Of a stretch of 64,000 nucleotides of DNA, positions 20,338 to 31,551 are shown in pieces. The translations under genes were made by a program, and so were the position numbers. The stretch is from Rossellomorea marisflavi (GTDB lineage: Bacteria; Bacillota; Bacilli; Bacillales; Bacillaceae_B): positions 1,447,501-1,511,500 of the forward strand of contig CP033051.1 of assembly GCA_003667865.1 (NCBI GenBank). Reading direction: 5' to 3'. Below the pieces are notes generated by a model, which saw nothing but the letters and a program-made list of their open reading frames with translations, was not told the DNA's origin and did no database searches. Numbering within the stretch: the stretch's first letter is position 1; each line of letters starts with the position of its first letter.

Positions 20338-21399
20338 ATGTATAAAAAATTGATCGTGATGGCATTAACTTCACTAATGCTAGCAGCGTGTGCTTCAGAA
20401 ACAGAGCAAACGGATGTCGCAAAGGAAGAAACATCGGAATCAACAAAAGATACAGTAAAAACAGAGGAAGACCAAAACGAAGTCGAGGAAACAGGCTATC
20501 GTTATCCATTATCAGGCGTCCAATCAAAAGATCCATCCGAAATGAGATCGTTTGCTGTAATGATTAATAACCATCCGAATGCACGACCTCAGTCAGGACT
20601 CACAAAAGCAGATATTGTCTATGAGCTTCTAGCTGAAGGAAGTGTGACAAGATTCCTGGCCATTTTTCAAAGTGAATCATTTGAAAAAGTTGGACCTGTA
20701 AGAAGTGCGCGTGATTACTTTATCCAATTAGCAGACGGGTATGATAGTATTTACATTGCACACGGATATAGCCCAGAAGCAAGAAAGATGTTAAATAGTG
20801 GATTTATTGATCATCTTAACGGAATGGAATATGACGGCATTTTATTTAAACGTTCATCCGATAGGGTAGCACCACACAACTCGTATATCTCATATGAGAA
20901 TATCATGAAGGGTGCAGAGAACCTAAGTTACGATTTAAAGAGTCCACCAGATGAGCTGACGTTCCTATCAAAATCTGATACAGAAAAGATTGAAGGAGAA
21001 GCTGCCACATCTGTAAAGGTATCTTACTATAATAAACCATCCTTCACCATTGTTTATGAATACGATGAGGCATTGGGCAAATACACTCGTACCTCTGGAG
21101 GCGTTCAAACAGCAGAACATGAAACGCAAGAGCCCGTTCTGCTAGACAACATCCTGATTGTTGAAACAGAGCATACCATCATAGACGATGCTGGGCGTAG
21201 AGAAATTGACTTAACATCAGGTGGAGACGCTTATCTTCTCCAAAAAGGAAAGCTTCAAAAGGTTCAATGGGTGGATGACAATGGACGAATTCTACCGTAC
21301 GTAAACAATCAACCAGTTGGTTTAGTAAAAGGAAAGACATGGATTAACGTAATCCCTTCAGATGGTGGTTTCTCTGAATTTGTTACAATTACTGAATAA
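20338..21399 (+). CDS. yerB: YerB, DUF3048 lipoprotein
   Basis: 353 residues with a lipoprotein signal (MYKKLIVMALTSLMLAAC, Cys18 lipidated). A Glu/Thr-rich linker follows, then the DUF3048 pair: FAVMINNHPNARPQSGLTKA, VGPVRSARDYFIQLADGY, and a C-terminal half ending GDAYLLQKGKLQKVQW. Members are anchored on the outer face of the membrane in Bacillus; their activity is unknown. TTAGGAG precedes the ATG. Downstream yerC follows after 38 bp, so they are probably one transcript. Confidence 0.92.
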   Translation: MYKKLIVMALTSLMLAACASETEQTDVAKEETSESTKDTVKTEEDQNEVEETGYRYPLSGVQSKDPSEMRSFAVMINNHPNARPQSGLTKADIVYELLAEGSVTRFLAIFQSESFEKVGPVRSARDYFIQLADGYDSIYIAHGYSPEARKMLNSGFIDHLNGMEYDGILFKRSSDRVAPHNSYISYENIMKGAENLSYDLKSPPDELTFLSKSDTEKIEGEAATSVKVSYYNKPSFTIVYEYDEALGKYTRTSGGVQTAEHETQEPVLLDNILIVETEHTIIDDAGRREIDLTSGGDAYLLQKGKLQKVQWVDDNGRILPYVNNQPVGLVKGKTWINVIPSDGGFSEFVTITE

Positions 21400-21437
21400 T
21401 TCAATTCAATACGTTCACGTAAAGGAGAACATACTAT

Positions 21438-21740
21438 ATGCAAATCAACAAATTGAGAGGGAAAGAGTTAGATCAATTATTTAACTCCATTTTGTCTCTA
21501 CAAGATTTAGAAGAATGTTATCGATTTTTTGATGATCTATGTACAATCAATGAAATTCAATCATTGGCACAACGCCTTGAAGTGGCACGTATGCTACAAG
21601 AAGGCAAAACCTATCACAAGATCGAAACAGAAACAGGCGCAAGCACAGCAACCATTTCTCGTGTAAAGCGTTGCTTAAACTATGGAAATGATGCCTACCA
21701 AATGGTGTTAGACCGAGTGTATGAAAAGGAAAAAAATTAA
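21438..21740 (+). CDS. yerC: YerC, TrpR-like helix-turn-helix regulator
   Basis: 100 residues of the YerC/YecD branch of the TrpR superfamily. The helix-turn-helix is IQSLAQRLEVARMLQEGKTY followed by GASTATISRVKRCLNYG, where ATISRVKR is the recognition helix. The ligand and targets are not known. AAAGGAG lies before the ATG. It is followed by a wobble-rich terminator hairpin and then the duplicated repeat. Confidence 0.92.
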   Translation: MQINKLRGKELDQLFNSILSLQDLEECYRFFDDLCTINEIQSLAQRLEVARMLQEGKTYHKIETETGASTATISRVKRCLNYGNDAYQMVLDRVYEKEKN

Positions 21741-21755
21741 TAGACTGACAGATAG

Positions 21756-21797
21756 GCTGGCTTTCTTTCTTTGGTGAGAGGGGGCTAGCTTTTTTGT
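21756..21797 (+). terminator. Terminator after yerC
   Basis: GCTGGCTTTC (21756-21765) can pair with GGGGGCTAGC (21780-21789) using several G-U pairs, followed by TTTTTTG. It starts the G/T-rich left flank of the repeat island. Confidence 0.55.
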
Positions 21798-21805
21798 TTT
21801 GTGCG

Positions 21806-21990
21806 GAGGGAGCGGGTGGTGGAGGAGGGGATGCTAAACTTGTAGGGATGCGGACATTTAGTTCCTTATTTGCCTCAAAATCAAGTATTTTCGATACTTG
21901 GCGGACATCTGTTCCGTTATTTAAGAGTTTTGAGGTGAATATTAGGTCAATTCTATGAAATAAGGTACTCAAATGTCCGCTTGGCTGCAA
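21806..21990. repeat. CGGACAT/TTCCGTTATT repeat, copy A
   Basis: First of two direct copies 292 bp apart. It opens with a purine-rich GGGAGCGGGTGGTGGAGGAG stretch. Terminal arms TGCGGACATTTAG...CCTTATTT and AAATAAGG...AAATGTCCGC are inverted, and the middle holds GGCGGACATCTGTTCCGTT (21900-21918). No credible coding frame. Confidence 0.85.
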
Positions 21991-22099
21991 AAAACCGTGA
22001 GAATGAGTAAAATAAGGTATTAAATGTCCACTTGGCCCCTTTTGAGAAGCTATAAAAACACCTGACTCCGATTGCAAATATTTCTACATTGTAGTTATG

Positions 22100-22280
22100 A
22101 GGGATCGGGTGGCGGAGGAGCGATGCTAAATCTTGTACGATGCGGACATTTAGTACCTTATTTGCCTCAAAACCAAGTATTTTCAATACATGGCGGACAT
22201 CTGTTCCGTTATTGTAGACTTTTGAGGTGAATTTCACGTCAATTCAATGAAATAAGGTACTTAAATGTCCGCTTCACCCG
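22100..22280. repeat. CGGACAT/TTCCGTTATT repeat, copy B
   Basis: Second copy, matching copy A over about 175 bp with scattered substitutions (for example CGGGTGGTGG to CGGGTGGCGG). The same inverted ends and middle motif are kept. The following 22281-22500 is non-coding and extremely A/C-rich: 22321-22440 holds only 27 G or T in 120 bases. Confidence 0.85.
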
Positions 22281-22552
22281 GTCCCCCTTTTGAATAAAGA
22301 AATCTACTACCTAAATCACGCCCAAAATCTAATGCCACAAAAGGCACTACACCCGAAGACACATACTCCAAATACATTAGCCCAATAACCATACAACACA
22401 AATCAAAATCAAGTATCCTACGTCAATCCCTCACCAAAACAACCACCAACACTAACAAACAATTCCACCTAGTGAATCTCTATCATCTCGTGATTCTATT
22501 TTTGACAAATGCTATAATAGACAGATGGAAAGAGATGATTGGAGGATCAAAC

Positions 22553-23245
22553 ATGTACGATGTGAAAGAATGGCGCCATGTGTTTAAAATTGACCCGAAC
22601 AAAGAGATTAGCGATGACAATTTAGAGGCTATATGTGAGTCGGGAACAGACGCCATTATCGTAGGAGGAACCGATGGTGTAACCCTTGAAAAGGTATTGG
22701 ATATGATGGCTAGGGTTAGAAGATACACAGTACCTTGTATTCTTGAGGTATCGAATCTAGAGTCGATTACACCTGGATTTGATCTTTATTTTATCCCGAT
22801 GGTATTAAATAGTTCAGATCCAAATTGGGTGACCGGACTACATCATCAAGCCGTTAAAGAATATGGGGAGCTTATGAATTGGGAAGAGATTCTCATTGAG
22901 GGGTATTGTATTTTGAACCCTGAATGTAAGGCCGCGGAATTAACAGGTGCCAATACGAGCATATCTGTGCAGGATGTAACAGCATTTGCCATGATGGCTG
23001 AAAAAATGTTTCATCTGCCGATATTCTATTTAGAATATAGTGGAACCTATGGTGATGTAAATCTTGTAAAATCAGTGAAACAAACGTTAACAAGCACAAC
23101 GCTATTTTACGGTGGAGGAATTCAAACGGTTGAGCAGGCAGTCGAAATGGCTGATGTTTCTGATGTAGTCGTTATCGGAAACGTTATTTACGACAACTTT
23201 CAAGAAGCACTTAGGACCGTTGACGCTGTAAAACGTTTAGCATAA
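22553..23245 (+). CDS. pcrB: Heptaprenylglyceryl phosphate synthase PcrB
   Basis: 230 residues, TIM-barrel prenyltransferase that adds heptaprenyl to sn-glycerol-1-phosphate in Bacillus-type bacteria (GGGPS superfamily). Motifs: [36 protein letters not shown] and [13 protein letters not shown] (phosphate-binding glycines), then [11 protein letters not shown]. The ATG at 22553 has GGAGG 8 nt upstream; the in-frame extension back to 22472 lacks one. It precedes pcrA as in B. subtilis, but pcrA has its own promoter here. Confidence 0.96.
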   Translation: MYDVKEWRHVFKIDPNKEISDDNLEAICESGTDAIIVGGTDGVTLEKVLDMMARVRRYTVPCILEVSNLESITPGFDLYFIPMVLNSSDPNWVTGLHHQAVKEYGELMNWEEILIEGYCILNPECKAAELTGANTSISVQDVTAFAMMAEKMFHLPIFYLEYSGTYGDVNLVKSVKQTLTSTTLFYGGGIQTVEQAVEMADVSDVVVIGNVIYDNFQEALRTVDAVKRLA

Positions 23246-23272
23246 AGAAGGACGAGTAGGTAAGAATCCTAC

Positions 23273-23302
23273 TTGAATTGAGAAAGAGAACAGAAGTATA
23301 AT
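23273..23302 (+). promoter_or_regulatory. Promoter of pcrA
   Basis: TTGAAT at 23273-23278 and a perfect TATAAT at 23297-23302, spacer 18 bp, in the short pcrB-pcrA gap. Confidence 0.7.
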
Positions 23303-23303
23303 A

Positions 23304-23315
23304 GAACATATGTTC
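23304..23315 (+). promoter_or_regulatory. LexA (DinR) box at pcrA
   Basis: GAACATATGTTC, a perfect 12-bp palindrome identical to the core of the Bacillus LexA consensus CGAACATATGTTCG, lies 1 bp after the -10, where it would cover the start site. This predicts SOS control of pcrA and the genes behind it. Confidence 0.75.
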
Positions 23316-23336
23316 TTATTTGGTGGTGGAATGGAA

Positions 23337-25577
23337 ATGCAATTTTTAACAGATCGTTTATTAAAGGGTATGAACCCACAGCAAGCAGAAGCAGTAAAGG
23401 CAACAGAAGGGCCATTATTAATTATGGCAGGTGCAGGATCGGGCAAAACACGTGTACTTACACATCGAATTGCTTATTTAATCGTAGAAAAGCAAGTAAA
23501 TCCCTACAATATTCTTGCAATTACGTTTACAAACAAGGCAGCAAGAGAAATGAAGGATCGTATAAATAAGATACTTGGCGGGGCGTCTGAAGAAATTTGG
23601 ATTTCAACGTTCCATAGTATGTGTGTGCGTATTCTTCGTCGTGATATTGATCGAATTGGATTTAGTCGAAACTTTACCATTCTGGATACAACCGATCAAC
23701 TATCCGTAATTAAAAATATTTTAAAAGAACGAAATATTGACCCGAAGAAATTTGATCCTCGATCGATTCTAGGATCGATTAGTTCTGCGAAAAACGAACT
23801 ATTGACACCTGAGGAGTTTTCTAAGCTTGCCGGAAGTTATTATGACCAGGTTGCATCTGATGTGTATGAGGAATATCAAAAACGCCTTCGCAAAAATCAG
23901 GCATTAGACTTCGATGATCTCATTATGACAACAATTCAACTGTTTCAAAGAGTTCCGGAGGTATTGGAATTTTATCAGCGTAAATTTCAATATATCCACG
24001 TGGATGAGTACCAGGATACCAATAAAGCACAGTATATGTTAGTGAAACTGCTAGCAACGCGTTTTCAGAATTTATGTGTTGTAGGGGACTCAGATCAGTC
24101 TATCTACCGCTGGCGAGGTGCTGACATCGCAAACATCCTATCTTTTGAAAAAGATTATCCTCGTGCATCTGTCATTCTGTTAGAACAAAATTATCGTTCA
24201 TCACAAAACATTTTAAGTGCGGCAAATAATGTGATTCAGAACAACTCAAATAGAAAAGCGAAAAAGCTTTGGACTGAAAATAACGAGGGTGAAAAAATCA
24301 CCTATTATCGTGCAGATTCTGAACAAACAGAGGCACAATTTGTTACAGGGAAAATCAATGAAATCGTACAAAAAGAAAACCGAAAGTACTCAGATTTTGC
24401 GATCCTTTATCGTACAAATGCCCAGTCCCGTGTAATGGAGGAAGTACTTTTAAAATCAAATATTGAGTACTCCATTGTTGGCGGAATTAAGTTCTATGAC
24501 CGTAAAGAAATTAAAGATATTTTGGCTTACTTACGTTTAATTGCCAATCCGGACGATGATATCAGTCTACAAAGGGTCATTAATGTTCCGAAACGAGGGG
24601 TTGGTTCAACATCTATTGATAAAATCGCTCGTTACGCAGCAGATCATGATATATCGATGATGAGTGCATTAGAGGAAGCTGACTTTATCGGGTTAAGCCC
24701 AAAAATCACAAAATCTGTAATTGAATTTAAAGAATTAATCAAAGGCTATACACAAATGCAAGAATACCTTTCTGTAACAGAGCTTGTAGAGGCAGTTCTG
24801 GAGAAGTCTGAATACAGAGAAATGTTAAAAGCTGAAAAATCAATCGAAGCACAAAGTCGTCTAGAGAATATAGATGAGTTCCTTTCTGTTACAAAAAGCT
24901 TCGAGGACACCAATGATGATAAGAGTCTAGTGGCGTTTCTAACAGATCTTGCTTTAGTTGCAGATATCGACAAGCTTGATGAAGACGACCAGCCAAAGGA
25001 TTCGGTTATTCTTATGACTCTTCATGCAGCAAAGGGACTAGAGTTTCCTGTAGTATTTTTAATGGGCCTAGAGGAAGGAGTCTTCCCACATAGCCGTTCT
25101 CTTATGGAGGAAGCTGAGATGGAAGAGGAAAGGCGACTTGCTTACGTAGGAATCACTCGTGCAGAAGAGCATTTATTTATCACAAATGCTCAGATGAGAA
25201 CGTTATATGGACAAACCAAAATGAATCCGGTATCTCGTTTTGTTCGAGAAATTCCGGAAGAACTGTTAGACGAAGTGTTAAAAGAAGAAAAAAGCCCATT
25301 TGGCTCGTCGGCTAGCACAAGTAGTCAAGGCGCTTCTCTTTTCTCAACAAATCGACCAGCAACTCGCAAGCCTGTTTCACGTCCAGCCCCAAGTACGACT
25401 GGTGGAGATGCCATCTCATGGCAGGTCGGAGACAAAGCACAGCATAAGAAATGGGGAACAGGAACGGTTGTTAGTGTGAAAGGCTCAGGTGAGAGTGTCG
25501 AGCTTGATATTGCTTTCCCTAGTCCAATTGGAATAAAGCGACTGTTAGCGAAATTTGCCCCTATAGAAAAGGCTTAA
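23337..25577 (+). CDS. pcrA: ATP-dependent DNA helicase PcrA
   Basis: 746 residues, UvrD/Rep-type superfamily 1A helicase, 3' to 5', essential in Bacillus for repair and for clearing RecA and transcription conflicts. Walker [16 protein letters not shown], motif [10 protein letters not shown], motif [17 protein letters not shown], motif [14 protein letters not shown] and motif [15 protein letters not shown] are all present. The C-terminal tudor-like part ([20 protein letters not shown]) binds RNA polymerase in B. subtilis. I prefer the ATG at 23337, 7 nt after GGTGGTGG; the longer frames start in the LexA box or too close to that site. Confidence 0.98.
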   Translation: MQFLTDRLLKGMNPQQAEAVKATEGPLLIMAGAGSGKTRVLTHRIAYLIVEKQVNPYNILAITFTNKAAREMKDRINKILGGASEEIWISTFHSMCVRILRRDIDRIGFSRNFTILDTTDQLSVIKNILKERNIDPKKFDPRSILGSISSAKNELLTPEEFSKLAGSYYDQVASDVYEEYQKRLRKNQALDFDDLIMTTIQLFQRVPEVLEFYQRKFQYIHVDEYQDTNKAQYMLVKLLATRFQNLCVVGDSDQSIYRWRGADIANILSFEKDYPRASVILLEQNYRSSQNILSAANNVIQNNSNRKAKKLWTENNEGEKITYYRADSEQTEAQFVTGKINEIVQKENRKYSDFAILYRTNAQSRVMEEVLLKSNIEYSIVGGIKFYDRKEIKDILAYLRLIANPDDDISLQRVINVPKRGVGSTSIDKIARYAADHDISMMSALEEADFIGLSPKITKSVIEFKELIKGYTQMQEYLSVTELVEAVLEKSEYREMLKAEKSIEAQSRLENIDEFLSVTKSFEDTNDDKSLVAFLTDLALVADIDKLDEDDQPKDSVILMTLHAAKGLEFPVVFLMGLEEGVFPHSRSLMEEAEMEEERRLAYVGITRAEEHLFITNAQMRTLYGQTKMNPVSRFVREIPEELLDEVLKEEKSPFGSSASTSSQGASLFSTNRPATRKPVSRPAPSTTGGDAISWQVGDKAQHKKWGTGTVVSVKGSGESVELDIAFPSPIGIKRLLAKFAPIEKA

Positions 25578-25586
25578 TGAAATTAA

Positions 25587-27617
<2,031 letters not shown>

Positions 27618-27630
27618 GAGGTGCGGTAAC

Positions 27631-28782
27631 ATGAAATTAAAGCTATCGGCTGTATTGGCTGCACTAGTAGTGATTAGTGGCTGTGCACCGACTTTTGAAA
27701 AACAGGAGCAGGTTGTTCAAGAAAACGAAACCGATCAGTCAAGGAAAGCGATCATTCCGAGTTATCAAATTGCAGATCATTATTATAGAACCTTGCTTCC
27801 ATATGAAGAGAGTGAGACACGGGGCATTGTCGTGAATAATGTCCAATCACGTTATGATATCAATGAATTAGAAAATGGTTTGATGGACCTTGCTCGAACA
27901 CAATTCTCGTCAAAGGAATACCTGTTTAAAGAAGGACAGGTGCTGAATAAAGATATTGTAAGTGGATGGCTACAACGAAAATACACACCGGAACAATTAA
28001 AAGAGAAAAATTTAAACGAAGCTGACAATATAGGACTTAATCCAACAGAGGTACAGGGACAAAATACACCGATTTACTTAACGCACATTCTAGAACAGAA
28101 TTACTTAGAAAAACAAGAAGATGGCAAAGTGTATCTTGGTGGCCTAGTAATAGGACTGTCGCTTAATTCTGTACAATACGAAGTAAATCCGAGCTCTGGT
28201 GAATCCATTTTAAAGGAAATGAGTGAAGAGGAAGTTCGAACTGAAGGGCAAAGAATTGCAAATGAAATCATGAAAAGGCTCCGTGACCGCGAGGATTTAA
28301 ACGGAGTTCCAATCATGATGGCCCTATTCAAACAAGCACCACGGCACTCCATCTCACCAGGGTATTATATTTCAGTTGGAATGTCTGATGGTTCCAGTGA
28401 ATCCATTAATGAATGGACAAACGTAAATGATCAAGTGTTTATGTTTCCTTCAGAAAAAGCCACGGAAGCAAAGCCGCAGGATGCAAGTCTGTTCAAAGCA
28501 TTTAGTACTAAGCTAGAGAATTACTTTCCTAACTACACTGGGGTTACAGGAAAAGCTTCCTACAATGATGATGGGCTTGAATCAATAAAAATAAGTATTC
28601 CTATTAGCTATAATGGAAAAGCCGAGACAATAGGCTTTACTCAATATGTTTCAAAACTCGCTAGCGAAAGCCTTCCAAAAGAATGGGATGTAGAAATGAT
28701 GATCCGCTCTGAATCTGGGCCAGAGGCACTCATCCTGTTAGGGGAAAATTCAAATAATGCAAAAGTACATGTTTATGAATAA
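27631..28782 (+). CDS. camS: CamS-family lipoprotein (YerH)
   Basis: 383 residues. Lipoprotein signal MKLKLSAVLAALVVISGC with Cys18. The mature part carries CamS features: RSRYDINELENGLMDLAR-like start (NVQSRYDINELENGL), FKEGQVLNKDIVSGWL, and MMALFKQAPRHSISPGYYI. In Enterococcus faecalis the last residues of the CamS signal peptide become the sex pheromone cAM373; here the equivalent residues before Cys18 are ALVVISG. Signalling by this peptide is only a possibility. Third gene of the pcrA-ligA-camS transcript, 13 nt after ligA. Confidence 0.93.
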   Translation: MKLKLSAVLAALVVISGCAPTFEKQEQVVQENETDQSRKAIIPSYQIADHYYRTLLPYEESETRGIVVNNVQSRYDINELENGLMDLARTQFSSKEYLFKEGQVLNKDIVSGWLQRKYTPEQLKEKNLNEADNIGLNPTEVQGQNTPIYLTHILEQNYLEKQEDGKVYLGGLVIGLSLNSVQYEVNPSSGESILKEMSEEEVRTEGQRIANEIMKRLRDREDLNGVPIMMALFKQAPRHSISPGYYISVGMSDGSSESINEWTNVNDQVFMFPSEKATEAKPQDASLFKAFSTKLENYFPNYTGVTGKASYNDDGLESIKISIPISYNGKAETIGFTQYVSKLASESLPKEWDVEMMIRSESGPEALILLGENSNNAKVHVYE

Positions 28783-28791
28783 CTAAATGAT

Positions 28792-28822
28792 AAAAGACTC
28801 TGTCTAAACAGGGTCTTTTTCC
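28792..28822 (+). terminator. Terminator after camS
   Basis: AAAAGACTCTGT / ACAGGGTCTTTT with a CTAA loop (one T-G pair), then TTCC. Ends the pcrA-ligA-camS unit. Confidence 0.85.
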
Positions 28823-29015
28823 TTTGAAATGGTACGATTTGTTTTAGGTGTTCATTTGAGTCATGTGAAGTGTAAAAAGTAGGAAATTTGTTTCATTACT
28901 AATTTAAAGCATAAAATTATATCACGTAAAATCCGGGAAGAAAATACTAGTTTTCATCAAAAATATGAACAAATTGTAAATTAATTTTATAAATTTTATT
29001 GAATAGATATAGATG

Positions 29016-29029
29016 ATAAAGCGCTTTCA
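29016..29029 (+). promoter_or_regulatory. Putative CcpA cre site upstream of opuE
   Basis: ATAAAGCGCTTTCA fits the cre consensus TGWAARCGYTWNCW at 12 of 14 positions, missing only the first two. Symmetric core AAAGCGCTTT. It lies about 180 bp upstream of the sigma-B-like promoter; CcpA binding is inferred. Confidence 0.4.
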
Positions 29030-29196
29030 TAAAAGTATATACAAAAATAATGTATTTTTATTCAATTTACAAAAGTATTCAGAATAATCAATATGTTCTA
29101 AAATGATTTTTGTGATAATATTAATAGCGATGTAAGCTTGTTTGTGAGATAGCTTTGAATCTCGTAAACTTTTTTCAAGAAAATTTCCATGAATAA

Positions 29197-29222
29197 GTTT
29201 ACAATCGTCATGCAGAGGGTAA
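29197..29222 (+). promoter_or_regulatory. Sigma-B-type promoter of opuE
   Basis: GTTTAC (29197-29202), 14-bp spacer, GGGTAA (29217-29222). This fits the general-stress consensus GTTTaa-N14-GGGTAt closely, and B. subtilis opuE is known to have a sigma-B promoter. Transcription would start about 120 bp before the ATG. Confidence 0.6.
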
Positions 29223-29350
29223 AGAGGTCTTTGCCTATGTTTTTTGGGCATCTCTAGACTGCACAGGAAGTAAATCGTTTGAAGCCCCAGTATCATTTTT
29301 ACAAGCACCCGAAATACAAATTAAAATTGGAAGGAGAATGCTAACTTTAC

Positions 29351-30841
29351 ATGGATACTGCTACTTTAGTTACATTTATTGTCTATCTTGTCGGTATGTT
29401 AGTGATCGGAATTATATCTTACAGATTAACTAGTAATTTATCAGACTATGTTCTTGGGGGACGTAGTTTAGGACCAGGTGTTGCGGCACTAAGTGCTGGA
29501 GCATCTGACATGAGCTCGTGGTTACTATTAGGTTTACCAGGTGCTGCATATGCATCAGGTCTTGGATCTATTTGGCTAGCGATCGGTTTAACTATTGGTG
29601 CTTATTTAAACTGGAGATTCGTTGCGTCAAGACTACGTGCTTATACAGAGGTTTCAAACGATTCAATCACGGTTCCAGATTTCTTTGAAAATCGTTTCAA
29701 AGATAAGTCCCGTGTACTACGTGTTGTTTCCGCAGTCGTTATTTTAATCTTCTTTACATTCTATACTTCATCTGGTCTTGTAGGTGGAGCGGTTCTTTTC
29801 CAAGAATCATTTGATATGAGCTATAACACTGCACTTTGGATTGGTGCAATTGTTATCATCTCTTACACGTTCCTAGGAGGATTCCTTGCGGTAAGTTGGA
29901 CTGACTTCATTCAAGGTATCTTAATGTTCCTAGCACTAATCGTGGCTCCAATTGTTGCGATTGTTCAAGTTGGTGGATGGGGAACTACAGTGGATCAAGT
30001 TCGTGAAATTGACCCATCATTAATGAGTGCCTTCACAGGAATGACAGGAATCGGAATTATCTCCCTTCTTGCATGGGGACTTGGTTACTTCGGTCAACCA
30101 CACATCATTACACGTTTTATGGCATTAAAATCAACAAAGGATGTACCAAAAGCGCGCTGGATTGGTATGACTTGGATGATTCTTGCTATGATTGGTGCGG
30201 TATTAGTCGGTATTACAGGTATTGCATACTTCGCTGATGCTCCATTAATCACAGATGCTGCAGATAACTCTGAGAAAGTATTCATCTTATTCACAGATGT
30301 ACTATTTAACCCTTGGGTATCTGGTATTCTATTAGCAGCTATTCTATCTGCTATCATGAGTACAATTGACTCTCAGTTACTTGTTTCTTCAAGTGCTCTA
30401 GCTGAGGATTTCTATAAAGCGATTATCCGTAAAAATGCTTCTGATAAAGAGCTAGTATGGGTAGGTCGTATCGGAGTATTAGTTATCGCTTTAATTGCGC
30501 TTTCTCTAGCTGTTCAAGCGAACCCAGCAAACGAAAATGCTTCAAGTATCTTAGATCTTGTAAGTTACGCATGGGCTGGTTTCGGTGCTGCATTCGGTCC
30601 AGTAATTCTCCTTTCTCTATTCTGGAAAGGTATGACACGTAATGGTGCCATTGCTGGTATGATCGTAGGTGCGCTAACAGTAGTAATTTGGCCAAACTTT
30701 GATACTGGGCTATACGAAATCGTACCTGGTTTCATCTTAGCTCTAATTGCTATCCTTATCTTCAGTAAAGTTGGACCACAACCAACTGAAGAAATTCAAA
30801 ACGAATTCGATCAAGCCGTTGCAAACGATATTACAAAATAA
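29351..30841 (+). CDS. opuE: Sodium/proline symporter OpuE
   Basis: 496 residues, about 13 membrane spans, solute:sodium symporter family. Proline-transporter features: DYVLGGRSLGPGVAALSAGASDMSSWLL, RAYTEVSNDSITVPDFF-type loop 2, WGLGYFGQPHIITRFMALK, and ILSAIMSTIDSQLLVSSSAL. The position between camS and the gat genes is that of B. subtilis opuE (osmotically induced proline uptake), and the sigma-B-like promoter supports this over PutP for catabolism, though sequence alone cannot separate them. Monocistronic with its own terminator. Confidence 0.9.
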   Translation: MDTATLVTFIVYLVGMLVIGIISYRLTSNLSDYVLGGRSLGPGVAALSAGASDMSSWLLLGLPGAAYASGLGSIWLAIGLTIGAYLNWRFVASRLRAYTEVSNDSITVPDFFENRFKDKSRVLRVVSAVVILIFFTFYTSSGLVGGAVLFQESFDMSYNTALWIGAIVIISYTFLGGFLAVSWTDFIQGILMFLALIVAPIVAIVQVGGWGTTVDQVREIDPSLMSAFTGMTGIGIISLLAWGLGYFGQPHIITRFMALKSTKDVPKARWIGMTWMILAMIGAVLVGITGIAYFADAPLITDAADNSEKVFILFTDVLFNPWVSGILLAAILSAIMSTIDSQLLVSSSALAEDFYKAIIRKNASDKELVWVGRIGVLVIALIALSLAVQANPANENASSILDLVSYAWAGFGAAFGPVILLSLFWKGMTRNGAIAGMIVGALTVVIWPNFDTGLYEIVPGFILALIAILIFSKVGPQPTEEIQNEFDQAVANDITK

Positions 30842-30865
30842 TATCTGCCAATGAGCTGAAACAAG

Positions 30866-30900
30866 GTCCGTCCCTCTATTGTGAGGGGCGGGCTTTTTTT
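30866..30900 (+). terminator. Terminator after opuE
   Basis: GTCCGTCCCTC (30866-30876) pairs with GAGGGGCGGGC (30883-30893) through two G-U pairs, then TTTTTTT. The left arm belongs to the GGACGGACC repeat family. Confidence 0.85.
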
Positions 30901-31135
30901 GTTTTGACGGTGGTATGGTTTTGTTGTCAGAATTGTGGATACTTGGAAATTATTAAGAAGTCTCTTTGAAACGGGAGTTATTCTGCGAATTATGGGAGAA
31001 GTTTTAGAGTTTCTGAGAAGGTGCTGAGGATTTATCGTGAAGTTTCTAAGGAAATGACGTAAATTTCTTAAATATCGTAAGTATCGGGAGAATTTCGAAA
31101 TGTTTACTTTGGATATACAAGCGAATTTAGAGGAT
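30901..31135. other. Non-coding left flank of the tandem-repeat island
   Basis: Starts G/T-rich (42 of 60 bases at 30901-30960) and then holds degenerate, variably spaced phrases such as TTATCGTGAAGTTTCTAAG and ATCGGGAGAATTTCG that look like eroded units of the array that follows. A 140-codon minus-strand frame (30811-31233) spans it but only reads the repeat. Confidence 0.5.
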
Positions 31136-31240
31136 ATGGGAACATTCGCAAGATATATGGGAACATACTCGGTGTTTATGAGAATATTCTCTGAGTTTAT
31201 GAGAACATTCTCCGCTTTTATGGGAACATTCATGAGATAT
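31136..31240 (+). repeat. 21-bp tandem repeat, five units
   Basis: Five exactly 21-bp units starting at 31136, 31157, 31178, 31199 and 31220, each beginning ATGGGAACAT or ATGAGAACAT-like and ending TAT or TTT. The period is a multiple of three, so both strands read open heptads. A 53-codon + frame (31099-31260, starting MFTLDIQANLED) covers it, but the surrounding erosion argues for a repeat rather than a gene. It is not a CRISPR: there are no spacers. Confidence 0.85.
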
Positions 31241-31261
31241 ACCAGAACGAAACATAATTAA

Positions 31262-31551
31262 TGATACGTGCTTGGTCTTAATTCCAGATTTATCAGATCA
31301 ACTTCAAACCCCAATCTAGCCCAATTAAAAACCTATACCACCTGCAAAAAAAACTACCCCTTAGTAACCACCCATCCCCATCCAAACCAAATTACCCCAA
31401 ATAAAAACATACCAAAATCACAACCAATAAAAATTGTCGAACAAAAATTTACGGAAAACTGTTCCAATTTTAATTTTACTGTTATATAATAACAACAAAT
31501 TAAATAAACTGTATTATAACAATCGAAACAAAGAAAGGAGTCAGGTACTTC
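31262..31551. other. A/C-rich spacer and aceB promoter region
   Basis: Non-coding. 31321-31440 holds only 24 G or T in 120 bases. From 31441 composition normalises and a possible sigma-A promoter appears: TTCCAA (31462-31467), 17 bp, TATAAT (31485-31490) within GTTATATAATAAC. GAAAGGAGT precedes the aceB ATG. Confidence 0.45.

Larger units (their letters stand above)
28823..29350. other. Upstream regulatory region of opuE
   Basis: 528 bp without a credible gene. It is A/T-rich to about 29050 and holds the cre-like and sigma-B-like sites listed separately, plus the opuE ribosome site (AAGGAGAATG) with a TTTAC before the ATG. A 93-codon minus-strand frame at 29027-29308 has no ribosome site and I reject it. 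Confidence 0.6.

Noticed and set aside
22502..22518. TTGACA and TATAAT before pcrB as one promoter
   Set aside because: Only 5 bp separate the two hexamers, so they cannot act together; the TATAAT may use a weaker -35.
29027..29308. 93-codon minus-strand frame upstream of opuE
   Set aside because: A/T-rich regulatory DNA, no ribosome site, covers the sigma-B-like promoter.
30811..31233. 140-codon minus-strand frame reading NVPI/NVLIN repeats
   Set aside because: It overlaps the opuE end and terminator, has no ribosome site, and owes its openness to the 21-bp repeat.
31136..31240. Possible CRISPR array
   Set aside because: Units follow each other directly without spacers and no cas genes are present.
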